Numbered from the stretch's first letter, positions 1-10,747 are shown. The stretch is DNA of 64,000 nt from CAZFLM01 sp964519955 (GCA_964519955.1 CAZFLM010000007.1:62001-126000), one strand, 5' to 3'. The notes: a model not told the origin generated them from the letters alone. Numbers and translations: made by a program.

Positions 1-8
1 GCCCAGCA

Positions 9-812
9 ATGAGGCCGCGCCCTCCGCTCAGGCTGGGCTCGGTCCAGTTTGGCCGACCGACCATTCGCGTCGGTGGGGACTACCACGGCTTGGTGGAACT
101 GCTTGAGCTGGACGGGCGCAGCCGAACCAGCGTCCTCCAGACCAGCCACAGACCGTCGGGCGGGGCCTGCGTCGTCGAGGTGGATGGCCGAGCGACCACC
201 TATCGGCAGCCGGGCACCTACCCGATCCGGGACGGCAGGGGCAAGCCCGTCGCCTACCTGCACCTGGGTCCGAACGGCCCCGATGCGCAGCTCCTCTACG
301 AGACGGCTGAACTGAGGAAGCTGGGCGTCAAGCAGACGCCGAGCACAATCCGGGAGGCGCGGGCTCTGCGGAGCGCCGCCATGGGTCGGTTCTGGAACAC
401 CTGGGGCTCCGCCCCCCGGCCCGAGCACCTGGTCGTCGGGCAGAGCAGCGCAGGCAGCATGGGTTACTTGGCAAGCTTCGACCTGTACTGGAAGGTCTCG
501 GGCTACGCCGGCGTCTCCGTGCAGTCCAGCGCCGGATCGATGGTCGTAGGCGGGCGTGTGCCCAGTCGCCCTCGCCCCTATGTCCCCGAGATCAGCGTGA
601 TCTACCGCGGCAAGACCGTGCGCGCCAGAGGCTGGGGCTGCCACCACGTCGTCGACGCCAAAGGGCGCGTCCTTGCAGACCTGTGGGTCGTCGAACGAAG
701 CGGCGGCGGCTGGCAGCAGCCGCCCTACTTCTACAGCCCACCGCCCGGGGCCCGCGTGCCAGCCCTGCCGCTCGCCCTCACGCCGAACCTGCCGCACCTC
801 CCGGCGAGGTAG
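9..812 (+). CDS. hypothetical protein, possibly 5'-truncated
   Basis: I do not recognise this 267-residue protein. It opens with an ATG only nine bases into the window and the frame is still open upstream, so the true start may lie outside. No signal peptide or membrane helix is evident. The middle carries the heptapeptide QSSAGSM twice (about residues 146 and 173), flanked by Gly/Tyr/Ser-rich sequence, and the C-terminal quarter is rich in Pro and aromatic residues. It ends just before a strong bidirectional hairpin and faces the next gene tail to tail. Function unknown. Confidence 0.6.
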   Translation: MRPRPPLRLGSVQFGRPTIRVGGDYHGLVELLELDGRSRTSVLQTSHRPSGGACVVEVDGRATTYRQPGTYPIRDGRGKPVAYLHLGPNGPDAQLLYETAELRKLGVKQTPSTIREARALRSAAMGRFWNTWGSAPRPEHLVVGQSSAGSMGYLASFDLYWKVSGYAGVSVQSSAGSMVVGGRVPSRPRPYVPEISVIYRGKTVRARGWGCHHVVDAKGRVLADLWVVERSGGGWQQPPYFYSPPPGARVPALPLALTPNLPHLPAR

Positions 813-826
813 AGTGAGCACCGAAT

Positions 827-865
827 GCGCGAGGCCCGAGCCAGTCGATAGCTCGGGCCTCGCGC
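827..865. terminator. bidirectional stem-loop terminator
   Basis: A 15-bp perfect inverted repeat (827-841 with 851-865, core GAGGCCCGAGC/GCTCGGGCCTC) with a 9-nt loop sits in the gap between two convergent genes. No strong U-tract follows, so termination is inferred from position and stem strength. Confidence 0.65.
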
Positions 866-883
866 GCATCCAGATGCGAGCAC

Positions 884-2113
884 CTACTCGGCGGGCTTGG
901 ACGGCAGCACGGGCGCCGAGCGGGTCGGCACGGCCCAGGCCCGCGCGCCGGCGAACCCCTGGCCGGTGAGGACCAGGGTCTCGTGGGACCGGAAGTCGAT
1001 GAGCGCCACGGCCGGTACGTCGCCCTTACGCCCGGTGATCGCGATGAAGCGCGAGCCCTCGATCAGATCGATGGTGTCGATGCGGAAGTCCTTCACGATC
1101 GTCACGTCGCGCTCGTCGCCCGTGAACCAACGAGTGCAGACCCGCGCGGCCGGCTTGCCGTCGACCTGGGTGCCCTCGACGACCAGGCTCTCGCTCTTGT
1201 TCAGCAGCATGCTCGTCTCGTCGAGGCGCGGCGCATAGTCCAGCTTCTTCCAGCTCGGCGCGGTCTTGGCGTAGAGCAGGAGATAGTGGACGGTCTTGTC
1301 GACGTCCTTCACCCACGTGACAACCGTGTCGCCGTCCCACCGCAGCGCCTGTCCGACGATGCCGCTCGGCAGCGAGCGGACCTCCGCCTTGCCCGCGCCA
1401 TCCTCAAGCGAGCCGACCATCAGCGAGAGCCCCTGCCCCAGGCCGGTGCGCACAAACGCGGCGTAGGTCTTGCCGTCCTCGGCCAGCGCGGCCGGGCCGA
1501 AGTCCAGGCCCGACGCGATCCGCCGCCCCTTGCCGCGCTCACCCGGGGCCAGATAGAGCAGGTCGAATCCCGAGCGCGAGGTCCGGCGCGTCGCGAAGAG
1601 GGCGCCGTTCTTCTGCGGATAGAAGCTCGTCACCTCTTCGAGGACGACCGTCGCATTCGTTCCGACCGGCGACAACTGCACCAACGTGCCGTTCAGGTTC
1701 ACGTCCTTCGGGTTGGGCTTCACGCACAGCAGCGAGATCTCCCAGGCATCGACCGGGCCGCCGTATCGGAAGTAGCTCTTGCTGGCCGTGTAGAGGTAGG
1801 TCGCGTTCTTCACGCGTAGGTACATCGACCAGCCAGGCGTGATGACCTGCGCCACCATCTCCCCGGGCTTCGGCAGCCCGAGGGCGGCGTTCCGGAACTG
1901 GGTCGCGCGGATCGATGCAACGGCCACCTGCTCCGGCTTCACGCTCAGGCGGGCCGCGAGGTCGGCGCAGCACTTCTCGACGATCGGCGGGTTGGGCTTG
2001 GCGTCCTGCGCAAGGCCAGGCACGGCGGCAGCCAGCACAAGCAGACCGACTCCCAAGAGGGCAAGAACCGACCGGCGCGATCGGCGATCGGTGCGGGGGT
2101 GTGAAGCGTACAT
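884..2113 (-). CDS. secreted protein with propeller-like repeats
   Basis: The protein has about 409 residues. The start at 2113 is chosen because AGGAGA lies 8 nt upstream; a longer frame exists but has no ribosome site. An Arg-rich N-terminus (RRSRRS) and a hydrophobic stretch ending in GLAQDA form a signal peptide. Residues 40-110 read like the small domain with the pattern ALGLPKPGEMVAQVITPG, which in other bacteria appears as DASLGCPQPGMMYAQVLTPGY. The remainder alternates short beta-type segments (LLYLAPGERG, LSLMVGSLEDG, VALIDFRSHE), suggesting a beta-propeller. The function is unknown; I expect an exported protein. Confidence 0.7.
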   Translation of the reverse strand: MYASHPRTDRRSRRSVLALLGVGLLVLAAAVPGLAQDAKPNPPIVEKCCADLAARLSVKPEQVAVASIRATQFRNAALGLPKPGEMVAQVITPGWSMYLRVKNATYLYTASKSYFRYGGPVDAWEISLLCVKPNPKDVNLNGTLVQLSPVGTNATVVLEEVTSFYPQKNGALFATRRTSRSGFDLLYLAPGERGKGRRIASGLDFGPAALAEDGKTYAAFVRTGLGQGLSLMVGSLEDGAGKAEVRSLPSGIVGQALRWDGDTVVTWVKDVDKTVHYLLLYAKTAPSWKKLDYAPRLDETSMLLNKSESLVVEGTQVDGKPAARVCTRWFTGDERDVTIVKDFRIDTIDLIEGSRFIAITGRKGDVPAVALIDFRSHETLVLTGQGFAGARAWAVPTRSAPVLPSKPAE

Positions 2114-2261
2114 GCTACGTCTCTCCTGTCGCGCGGCGCGTACCGGCCGCGCTGGGTTCAGTCTCGATGGCTGATAGTGCCGAGGAACGCCCGCTAGGTT
2201 CATTGTTGCCGGGCAATCAGGCATCTGTAGGTTTACGGGTTTCGGCGGGGGGAAGATCGCG

Positions 2262-2933
2262 CTACATGGCGCGGAGCAGGTCGAGGTAGGGCTTCAGGGC
2301 AGGATGCGACCAGTTCCAGACATCCACATGCTTGAGTGCGTGGAACGGCTTCAGAGTCCAGTCAGGCTGCAGATTGCGTATGGCACAAACGAGCGTCTTC
2401 GGACGCTTGGCGAACGAAAGACCCGCCGCCTCGGCGCACGCTACGCTGGTGTCTGCGCACGCGCGGGCGGCGATGGTCATCGGATCGCCGGCGACACACT
2501 GGAGGAACAGGTCCTCCAAAGCGCCGCTGGCCGGCGCGAGTAGCCCATCGCTATCTGGTCGCACACCGAAGAGGGCAACTGCCGCGCTGGGTATGCCCTC
2601 GGTGAACTGCGCCTCGCCATGCGGGCGACTGAAGCCCGCTTCCCGTACGGCATCGCAGCAGCTCGCCAAGGCGGCCGAGTAGCTGTCGTCGAGGTCGACA
2701 TCCCTGATGACCACGAGGCGCCGGACATGCTCCAGCTTGCCGAGCCGCCGCCACGTCCGCAGCCGCTTCCGCATGTTGTCCTTGCCATCGCACCGCACGA
2801 CATCGACACCGGCGATCTGCAGGTGCTCAAGTGCGCCTCGGACGAACGCTTCGTCGTCCTTGCCCTCGACCACTACCAGCTTCGGCAGAGCCGCGTTCGG
2901 CTCGGGGACGTCACGGTCCGCTGACATGGTCAT
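2262..2933 (-). CDS. TOPRIM-domain protein (DUF3226/OLD-nuclease-like)
   Basis: This 223-residue protein looks like the nuclease half of a two-gene ATPase/TOPRIM system. TOPRIM signatures are KLVVVEGKDDEAF (catalytic-type Glu23) and LVVIRDVDLDD (the DxD pair Asp78/Asp80). Such domains bind divalent metal and cut nucleic acid in OLD, Gabija and PARIS-type systems; DUF3226 is the closest family I can name. Its ATG overlaps the stop of the upstream ATPase (ATGA at 2930-2933), so the two are translationally coupled; a second ATG lies two codons later. The activity and defence role are inferred. Confidence 0.75.
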   Translation of the reverse strand: MTMSADRDVPEPNAALPKLVVVEGKDDEAFVRGALEHLQIAGVDVVRCDGKDNMRKRLRTWRRLGKLEHVRRLVVIRDVDLDDSYSAALASCCDAVREAGFSRPHGEAQFTEGIPSAAVALFGVRPDSDGLLAPASGALEDLFLQCVAGDPMTIAARACADTSVACAEAAGLSFAKRPKTLVCAIRNLQPDWTLKPFHALKHVDVWNWSHPALKPYLDLLRAM

Positions 2934-4009
2934 CGCACCTCGATCCACCCGTCCATGGCGGCCGATAGCGCCTCCGGGTCGAGCGTGTACGCCTTCACCT
3001 GCTCCCCCTCGCGAGCCAGGCGGATGTAGGTCAGATCCTGCTCCTCGTCGCCTCCAATGGCCTCGTGCGCAGCAGCGATGCACTCCTGGCTGTGGGTGGT
3101 GGCGATGACCTGGCAGTGGCTCAGCCGTACTGCCGCGGCAAGGACACGCCAGACATCGCGCATCACCGAGTGATGGAACCCGTTCTCAATCTCATCGACC
3201 AGCATCACGCTGTTGCGAGCCGTTGCCACATACACGGAGAGCGCCAGGAGCTTCGCTGTGCCCTCCCCCATGAAGGAGACGGGCAACTTGCGTGGGAGGC
3301 CGATGTCCGCATGGATCATCGATCCGGCAGCATCAGCGATGGACGTGAGACCCTTGATCCGAGGGTCGATCACCTGAAGCGCCTTCAGGATGGTTTCCGT
3401 CCGCCCCTCCTTGTCGAGGGCGCCGTAGAGAACCGCGGTCTCAGCCGGGTTCGGGGCATATGCCGACGGATAGAACCCGAGCGAAGCATCCGGCGTCACG
3501 ATATCGTCCGCGACGTACCCAACCCCTTCCCGCTCCAGGACCACATGGCCCTGCTGGTGCGAGTCGCCGCCGGTCGCGTACACGATGTCGAGAGAGGACC
3601 TCCATTGGACGCCCTCATCGGTCCTTACCACTGGTGGACTGACGCTGTCGTCGCGGTTCCTCGTCGGAACGGAGCTGGCCCCGTACCTGGGGTTATACGA
3701 GAGTTCAGCCCGAGTGGACCGTCCGTCCACTGACGCGCGAAGCGAGATCCCGCCCCCGAGGTCGTAGCCAGAGAAGATCGGAGCGAACTGGCTCTCGGGC
3801 GTCAGCGGAACTGAGGGTATTCCGCGCCAGTGGTACTGGCGCAGGAGCATATTGGGGTCGGGCCTGCGGTTCAGCAGGATGTGTAGCGCCTCTAGCACGG
3901 AGGTCTTGCCGACGTTGTTCTTGCCGCCGAGCAGGACGATGCGCGAGAGCTTGGGCAACTCCAGACCGTCCAGCCCCTTGAAGCCCTTGACGCTGAAGCT
4001 CTCGATCAT
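2930..4009 (-). CDS. AAA ATPase of the ABC/OLD type (AAA_15/AAA_21)
   Basis: The protein has 359 residues. Walker A is GGKNNVGKTS (about residues 28-37), Walker B is VMLVDEIENGFHHS (Asp272-Glu273), and a downstream IATTHSQE supplies the switch histidine; this is the ABC-type ATPase layout of OLD, RecF-like and PARIS AriA proteins, with no room for a long coiled coil. The ATG has AAGGA 8 nt upstream. It begins 18 nt after the lepA stop and overlaps the TOPRIM gene, so the pair may be cotranscribed with lepA. In known systems such an ATPase senses invasion and releases or activates the TOPRIM partner; here that is inference. Confidence 0.85.
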   Translation of the reverse strand: MIESFSVKGFKGLDGLELPKLSRIVLLGGKNNVGKTSVLEALHILLNRRPDPNMLLRQYHWRGIPSVPLTPESQFAPIFSGYDLGGGISLRASVDGRSTRAELSYNPRYGASSVPTRNRDDSVSPPVVRTDEGVQWRSSLDIVYATGGDSHQQGHVVLEREGVGYVADDIVTPDASLGFYPSAYAPNPAETAVLYGALDKEGRTETILKALQVIDPRIKGLTSIADAAGSMIHADIGLPRKLPVSFMGEGTAKLLALSVYVATARNSVMLVDEIENGFHHSVMRDVWRVLAAAVRLSHCQVIATTHSQECIAAAHEAIGGDEEQDLTYIRLAREGEQVKAYTLDPEALSAAMDGWIEVR

Positions 4010-4027
4010 TGCTCAGTTCCTTCGAGG

Positions 4028-5839
<1,812 letters not shown>

Positions 5840-5848
5840 GTCGGACTG

Positions 5849-5857
5849 ATTATAGCA
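5849..5857 (-). promoter_or_regulatory. extended -10 promoter of lepA
   Basis: On the minus strand the sequence is TGCTATAAT, a full extended -10 element. It ends 9 nt before the lepA ATG, so transcription would start within about three bases of the start codon. No good -35 box is seen, as is usual for extended -10 promoters. Confidence 0.55.
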
Positions 5858-6076
5858 TAGGGCCCCGAAGCGGGCGGCTCCGTCGCGGCCCATCGGCCGG
5901 CGTCTTGAAGACCCGATCTCGGCGGTGCAGGAACTACGCGTCGCCGGCCCGAATATGGAAGTGGTTCGCTAGCGTCGGAGCGCCAGGGACTACTCGGCAG
6001 CCTGCATCGGGCCCGTTCGCCCCAGCGCACGGCGACAAGCAGTAGTGCCACACCAAACCAGACATGGGGAGTGCCG

Positions 6077-6376
6077 ATGAAACAAGAGGTAAGCCCGACC
6101 GCCGCGATCATCGTCTGCGCGGTCGTCCTGGTGGTGGTGCTCGCGATCGGCTGGAAGCTGTTCGCCGGTCCGAAGGGCTCCGGGACTGGTAGGCCAGTTA
6201 GCTCGTCCGCGATGGTGAGCGGCATCGCGTCCTCGTCGGGTATGCCCGGCTCGGGCGGCATGCGGAGTGGCCCAGGATCCGGCGGGTACATGCCCAGCGG
6301 GATGCGCAGCGGGCCTGGTTCGGGTGGCTACATGCGGAGTGGCATGGGGAGCGGCATGGGGACTGGCTGGCGGTGA
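6077..6376 (+). CDS. small one-helix membrane protein, Met/Gly/Ser-rich tail (copy 1)
   Basis: This 99-residue protein is of unknown function. It begins MKQEVSPTAAIIVCAVVLVV, one N-terminal membrane helix, then GWKLFAGPKGSG and a low-complexity tail in which SGPGSGGYM and related blocks repeat. A GTG two codons upstream is possible, but GGGGAG is better placed for this ATG. The helix and linker match the next gene closely (MKQE-SP, GWK, PKGSG), so the two arose by tandem duplication. The tail would be outside the membrane if the helix acts as an uncleaved anchor. Confidence 0.7.
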   Translation: MKQEVSPTAAIIVCAVVLVVVLAIGWKLFAGPKGSGTGRPVSSSAMVSGIASSSGMPGSGGMRSGPGSGGYMPSGMRSGPGSGGYMRSGMGSGMGTGWR

Positions 6377-6463
6377 TTGCCGCCGGTCGTGTCTCGCGCA
6401 ACCGCGCCCTCGGCGCGCCCGACGCGATGGTTAACGCTACAGAGACAACGAAGGAGTGCCCTG

Positions 6464-6739
6464 ATGAAGCAAGAGATCAGCCCAGTCACAGCGATCATCA
6501 TCTGCGTCGTCGTCCTCGTGATCGTGCTGGGTGTCGGCTGGAAGATGTTCCTGGCCCCCAAGGGCTCCGGCGGCGCCAAGCCAATGGGCACGTCCGGCAT
6601 GATGTCGTCCGGCATGATGACCCCCGGGCTGCCACGCCCCGGCATGCCGTCTGGCGGCGTCCCCGGCCCGAGCGGCGGGATGATGACCGGCGGCGCACCG
6701 GCTCCGAGCGGCGGCGCGCCGGTGTCGGGCGGGCGCTAA
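6464..6739 (+). CDS. small one-helix membrane protein, Met/Gly/Pro-rich tail (copy 2)
   Basis: This is the 91-residue paralogue of the preceding gene: MKQEISPVTAIIICVVVLVI then VGWKMFLAPKGSGG, followed by a tail of GMM, GGM and APAPSGG repeats. The start at 6464 has AAGGAG 9 nt upstream, while the longer frame reads out of the intergenic gap. The tail differs from copy 1 in being richer in Pro, while helix and linker are conserved, suggesting that the anchor is under selection and the tail drifts by repeat slippage. Function unknown. Confidence 0.7.
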   Translation: MKQEISPVTAIIICVVVLVIVLGVGWKMFLAPKGSGGAKPMGTSGMMSSGMMTPGLPRPGMPSGGVPGPSGGMMTGGAPAPSGGAPVSGGR

Positions 6740-6787
6740 GCGCGGCACCGTCCACAACGGATCGCACGCCATTGCTCCTGAAGTAGC

Positions 6788-6822
6788 GGCCCACGCCCCT
6801 TGCTTGCCGCGGGGCGTGGGCC
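6788..6822 (+). terminator. stem-loop terminator after the paralogue pair
   Basis: A perfect 12-bp inverted repeat (6788-6799 GGCCCACGCCCC with 6811-6822 GGGGCGTGGGCC) with an 11-nt loop lies 49 nt after the stop codon. There is no long T-run. Confidence 0.6.
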
Positions 6823-6841
6823 GTTGCCACGTCGGCGTTCG

Positions 6842-6871
6842 TTGACCGTCCGGCGCACGCAGTGCTATACT
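6842..6871 (+). promoter_or_regulatory. sigma70-type promoter of the phosphohexomutase
   Basis: TTGACC (6842-6847), an 18-nt spacer and TATACT (6866-6871), preceded by TGC as an extended -10. The expected start near 6878 leaves a 5' leader of about 100 nt before the ATG at 6978. Confidence 0.65.
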
Positions 6872-6977
6872 CGCCGCTGTACTGGGCATGGGTGAAGTTG
6901 TACCGTCGCTCTGCCGACGATGAGTGGGGGCCGCTCCCCAAGCCCCACCGATGCCGACGTGAAGGAGACCTGAACCG

Positions 6978-8378
6978 ATGGTTGACCCCAAGGTGTTTCG
7001 AGCCTACGACATCCGCGCCATCGTGCCGGACCTCGTGGATGAGAAGAGCGTCTACTACGGCAAGGTCGGCGCGCCCGACACATTCCAGGCGCCCATGGAA
7101 GTCGACGACGTCGAGCAGATCGGGTGCGGCCTGGCGAAGCTGTTCGGTGCGCCAAAGATGGCGGTCGGATCCGATGCCCGCTTGTCCAGCCCCGCCTGGG
7201 CCGCCGCTCTGGCATCCGGCTTGAACTCGCAGGGCGTCGACGTTGTGGACCTGGGGCTGGCGACCACCGACATGGCCTACTTCGTGTCCGGCAAGTGGAA
7301 CATGCCTGCCGTCCAGATCACTGCTTCGCACTGCACCAAAGAGCTGAACGGCATGAAGATGGTCGATGCCGGGGCCCGCGTCATCGGGCGCGGCCAGGGC
7401 ATGGAGAAGCTGCGCGACCTGGTGCTGGCGGGCGGCTTTGCCGCGTCGGCCACGCCGGGCAAGACCACGAAGCGCTCCGCCCTCGACGAGTACGTCGACC
7501 ACCTCATGACCTTCGTCGACCTGGAGAGCATCGCCCCGTTCCGCGTGCTGGGCGACGCGGGCAACGGCGTCGGCGGCCTGGTCGCCCGCGCCCTGTGCGC
7601 CCGCATCCCGCAGGTGACGCTCACCGAGATGTACTTCGAGCCGGACGGCAACTTCCCGAACCACGAGGCCAACCCCTTCGAGTTGGAGAACATCCGCGAG
7701 TTGATCGCGAGGGTGCCGGCGGAGAAGGTGGATTTCGGGGTCGCTTGGGATGGTGACGCCGATCGCGTCTACTTCTTGGACGAGACCGGCAAGATGGTGG
7801 CCGGCGACTTCATCACCGCTCTCGTCGCTCGCTACTTCCTGGCCAAGTCGCCCGGCGCCGCCATCGTCTATGACATCCGCTCGTCCTGGGCGGTGCGCGA
7901 CTGGGTCGAGCGCCTGGGCGGCAAGCCGGTGAGGGAGCGTGTCGGCCACTCGTACATAAAGAAGACGATGCGTGAGCACAACGCCGTCTTCGGCGGCGAG
8001 GTTAGCGGGCACTACTACTTCCGCGATCACTACTACGCCGACAACGGCTACATCCCGTTAATCGCCATGCTCCAGATGCTCTCTTCCGAGAAGACCACGA
8101 TGACCGGCCTCGTGGAGCACATGGGCGAGTATCACATCTCGGGCGAGATCAACTCCACCGTGCCCGACACCGACGCGGTGATCCGCCGGCTGGCGGAGAC
8201 CTACGCCGATGCCGACGAGATCGACTACCTCGACGGCATCACGGTGACTTACCCGACCTGGCATTTCAACGTGAGGCCATCGGCCAACGACCCGGTCGTC
8301 CGTCTGAACCTGGAGGGCAAGACCGCCCAGGAGATGGCTGATCGGCGCGACGAGGTGCTCGCGATCATACGCTCCTAG
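6978..8378 (+). CDS. phosphomannomutase/phosphoglucomutase
   Basis: This 466-residue alpha-D-phosphohexomutase interconverts the 1- and 6-phosphates of mannose and/or glucose, feeding nucleotide-sugar synthesis in the cytoplasm. It shows the phosphoserine loop ITASHCTKELNGMK (Ser117), the metal loop DGDADR (258-263) and the sugar-binding GEVSGHYYF. An insertion near residues 25-40 (VYYGKVGAPDTF) is unusual but the length is normal for AlgC-type enzymes. GAAGGAGA precedes the ATG. Substrate preference between mannose and glucose cannot be decided from the sequence. Confidence 0.93.
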   Translation: MVDPKVFRAYDIRAIVPDLVDEKSVYYGKVGAPDTFQAPMEVDDVEQIGCGLAKLFGAPKMAVGSDARLSSPAWAAALASGLNSQGVDVVDLGLATTDMAYFVSGKWNMPAVQITASHCTKELNGMKMVDAGARVIGRGQGMEKLRDLVLAGGFAASATPGKTTKRSALDEYVDHLMTFVDLESIAPFRVLGDAGNGVGGLVARALCARIPQVTLTEMYFEPDGNFPNHEANPFELENIRELIARVPAEKVDFGVAWDGDADRVYFLDETGKMVAGDFITALVARYFLAKSPGAAIVYDIRSSWAVRDWVERLGGKPVRERVGHSYIKKTMREHNAVFGGEVSGHYYFRDHYYADNGYIPLIAMLQMLSSEKTTMTGLVEHMGEYHISGEINSTVPDTDAVIRRLAETYADADEIDYLDGITVTYPTWHFNVRPSANDPVVRLNLEGKTAQEMADRRDEVLAIIRS

Positions 8379-8473
8379 CCGAGCCGGGGGGCGTCGCCGG
8401 GCTGCTCGCCGATCGCGGCCGAGCGTGATGGCCCTCGAGCGCCCAGGCCGGCCGCCAAGGCCGGCGCAACCCT

Positions 8474-10747
8474 ATGAGCAAAGGCAGTTTCCTACCGTCT
8501 CTCAGGCGACATCGCAAACGATCGGCCGCGCCGAGGGCCCGCGCCGCGGCGCACGTCGACGTGCGTCGGGCCTTGCTGGCGGTCAGCACCATCGCCGCGA
8601 TGTCCCTGCTGACCTCGGTCCACTTCCTCCCGGACCGGGTGGGCCTTCAGGTGGGTGACCGCAGCCCCACCGAGATCCGCGCTCCGCGCAGCGTCACGTT
8701 CGTCGACGAGGAGGCCACCGAGCGCCTGCGGGCCAGCGCCGCGGCGCAGGTCGGCACGGCATACGACGCCGATCCCACGGCTCTGGCCCAAGCGGCGCGA
8801 TCGGTCAGCGACTTGTTCTCCCGCGTCGAGCACGTTCGCGCCGACTCCTCGCTCCCCACCGCCAGCAAGCGCGTGGAGAAGCTGACCGCGGTCTCCGGCG
8901 CGCTGCTGAAGCCCGAGCAGCTTCGCTACCTCGTGCAGCTCCCCTCCGACGCGCTGCAGAAGCTCCGGAGCACCGCGACAGCGCTGATCGAGGACACGAT
9001 GGCGCAGGACATCCGCCGCGGCACCGAGGATCTGGCGCACGCACAGATCGGTTACGAACGGGCCGCCCGAACGGCGGTCACCTCGCCGGTTGAGTTCGGC
9101 ATCCTCCAGTCCATCGGGTCGGTGGCCCTTCGGCCGAACCGGCTGGACAATCGCCGCAGGACCGAGCAGCTCCGCGAGGCGCGCCGGCGATCCGTGCAGC
9201 CCATCACCGACGACATCCGCTCGAACGACGTCATCATCCGTCGCGGCGAGGTGTTCACGCAGCTTCACCTGGACAAGTGCCGCGCCCTCGGCCTCATCAA
9301 CCCGAGCGTCCCGCCCGCGACGCTGGCAGCCATCGGCGCGCTCGCCAGCCTGATGGTCTTCATCGTAGCCGCGTTCATCCACCGCCGCCTGCCGGACCTC
9401 TACAAGGACACCCGGCGCCTGTGGTTGCTCGCGATGCTGATGGTCGGCAGCATCTTCGGGATGCGCCTGTTCGGCAACCTGCTCGGCGTTCCGCTCACCG
9501 TCGTCCAGTTCGGCCACCTCGGCGTGATGATGGTCGTCCTGGCCGGCATGCTCGTCTCGGCACTGCTCGATATCTCGCTGGGCACTCTCGTCACCAGCCT
9601 GCTCGCCATCCAGTGCGGGCTCATCATGAACCACGAGATCCGGTTCGCCGTCATGTCGCTGATGAGCGGACTCGTGGGCATCCATGCCATGACCAGCAGC
9701 CGGCAGCGCATCCAGCTCCCGCGCGCCACCGCCGCCATCGCCGCCACCAACGTGGCGCTCGTCTGGGTGCTCGGCGGGCTGCTGGGCGACACCATGCGGG
9801 AGGTCGTCACCGGCACCGCCTGGGCAGGCGCGGCGGCGGCGTTCGCCATCGTCCTGTTCTGGTTCGGCCTCGCCGTGCTGGAGAAGCCCTTCGGCATTCT
9901 CACCGACGTCTGGCTGCTCGAGCTGTCGGCATCGGAGCACCCCCTGCTTCGCGAGCTGTGCCTCACCGCGCCAGGCACCTATGCGCACAGCATCATGGTG
10001 GGCAACCTGGCGGAGGGCGCGGCCGAATCTGTCGGAGCCAACGCGCTCTTCTGCCGCGTTGCAGCCTACTACCACGACGCAGGCAAAGTCCGGCGCCCCC
10101 ATTGCTTCGTCGAGAACCAGCGCGCCGACAACATCCACGACCGGCTCAACCCGTCGCTCAGCGCCCTGGTGGTGGCCGCCCACGTGAGGGACGGGTTGGA
10201 ACTCGCCGAACAGCACCGATTGCCCACCCAACTGCGCGACGTCATACGCGAGCACCACGGAACGGGACTGATCCGCTACTTCTACCATCAGGCCCTGGCG
10301 GAGAGCGCCGGCGCGCCGGCCGACCCGGTCCTGGAGCAGCACTTCCGCTACGACGGTCCCCGACCGCAGAGTCGCGAGTCAGGTATCATAATGCTGGCGG
10401 ATTGTGTCGAAGCGGCTGCGCGATGCCTGGATCGCCCGTCGCCCGGAGCGATTCAGAACCTCGTGAACCAGATCATCCAGGACAAGTTGGCGGATGGCCA
10501 GCTCGACGAGTGCGATCTGACGCTGCGCGATCTCCGAACCGTCGAGAACGCCTTCGTCCGCATCCTGGGCGCGATGCTGCATGCCCGCGTCGACTACCCC
10601 GAGTTGCCGTCGGTGCCGGGGGACGTGAGTGCGGACACCGCCGTCGCCGTCGAGGTGCTTCATGCCGGTCCTGATCAGCAGCAGTCTGGCCAAGCGCGTG
10701 CCGACGGGCCACATCCGCCGGGCGGCCCTGGCAGCCCTGCGGACTGA
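8474..10747 (+). CDS. pgpH: 7TM-HD domain c-di-AMP phosphodiesterase (PgpH/YqfF family)
   Basis: This 757-residue membrane phosphodiesterase should hydrolyse cyclic di-AMP to pApA. The order is a short cytoplasmic N-terminus, one helix, an extracytoplasmic 7TMR-HDED domain (about 55-280), seven closely spaced helices (about 280-480) and a cytoplasmic HD domain with AHS (His505) and HDAGK (His534-Asp535). The last 29 residues are Gln/Gly/Pro-rich and are encoded where ybeY begins in another frame, so they are probably a neutral extension. It heads a run with ybeY, dgkA and a CNNM gene, the same kind of neighbourhood seen in Firmicutes. The Shine-Dalgarno site is weak. Confidence 0.93.
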   Translation: MSKGSFLPSLRRHRKRSAAPRARAAAHVDVRRALLAVSTIAAMSLLTSVHFLPDRVGLQVGDRSPTEIRAPRSVTFVDEEATERLRASAAAQVGTAYDADPTALAQAARSVSDLFSRVEHVRADSSLPTASKRVEKLTAVSGALLKPEQLRYLVQLPSDALQKLRSTATALIEDTMAQDIRRGTEDLAHAQIGYERAARTAVTSPVEFGILQSIGSVALRPNRLDNRRRTEQLREARRRSVQPITDDIRSNDVIIRRGEVFTQLHLDKCRALGLINPSVPPATLAAIGALASLMVFIVAAFIHRRLPDLYKDTRRLWLLAMLMVGSIFGMRLFGNLLGVPLTVVQFGHLGVMMVVLAGMLVSALLDISLGTLVTSLLAIQCGLIMNHEIRFAVMSLMSGLVGIHAMTSSRQRIQLPRATAAIAATNVALVWVLGGLLGDTMREVVTGTAWAGAAAAFAIVLFWFGLAVLEKPFGILTDVWLLELSASEHPLLRELCLTAPGTYAHSIMVGNLAEGAAESVGANALFCRVAAYYHDAGKVRRPHCFVENQRADNIHDRLNPSLSALVVAAHVRDGLELAEQHRLPTQLRDVIREHHGTGLIRYFYHQALAESAGAPADPVLEQHFRYDGPRPQSRESGIIMLADCVEAAARCLDRPSPGAIQNLVNQIIQDKLADGQLDECDLTLRDLRTVENAFVRILGAMLHARVDYPELPSVPGDVSADTAVAVEVLHAGPDQQQSGQARADGPHPPGGPGSPAD

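Noticed and set aside
8492..10342. A 616-residue minus-strand open frame
   Set aside because: Antisense to pgpH, whose domains are clear. Composition is that of a GC shadow.
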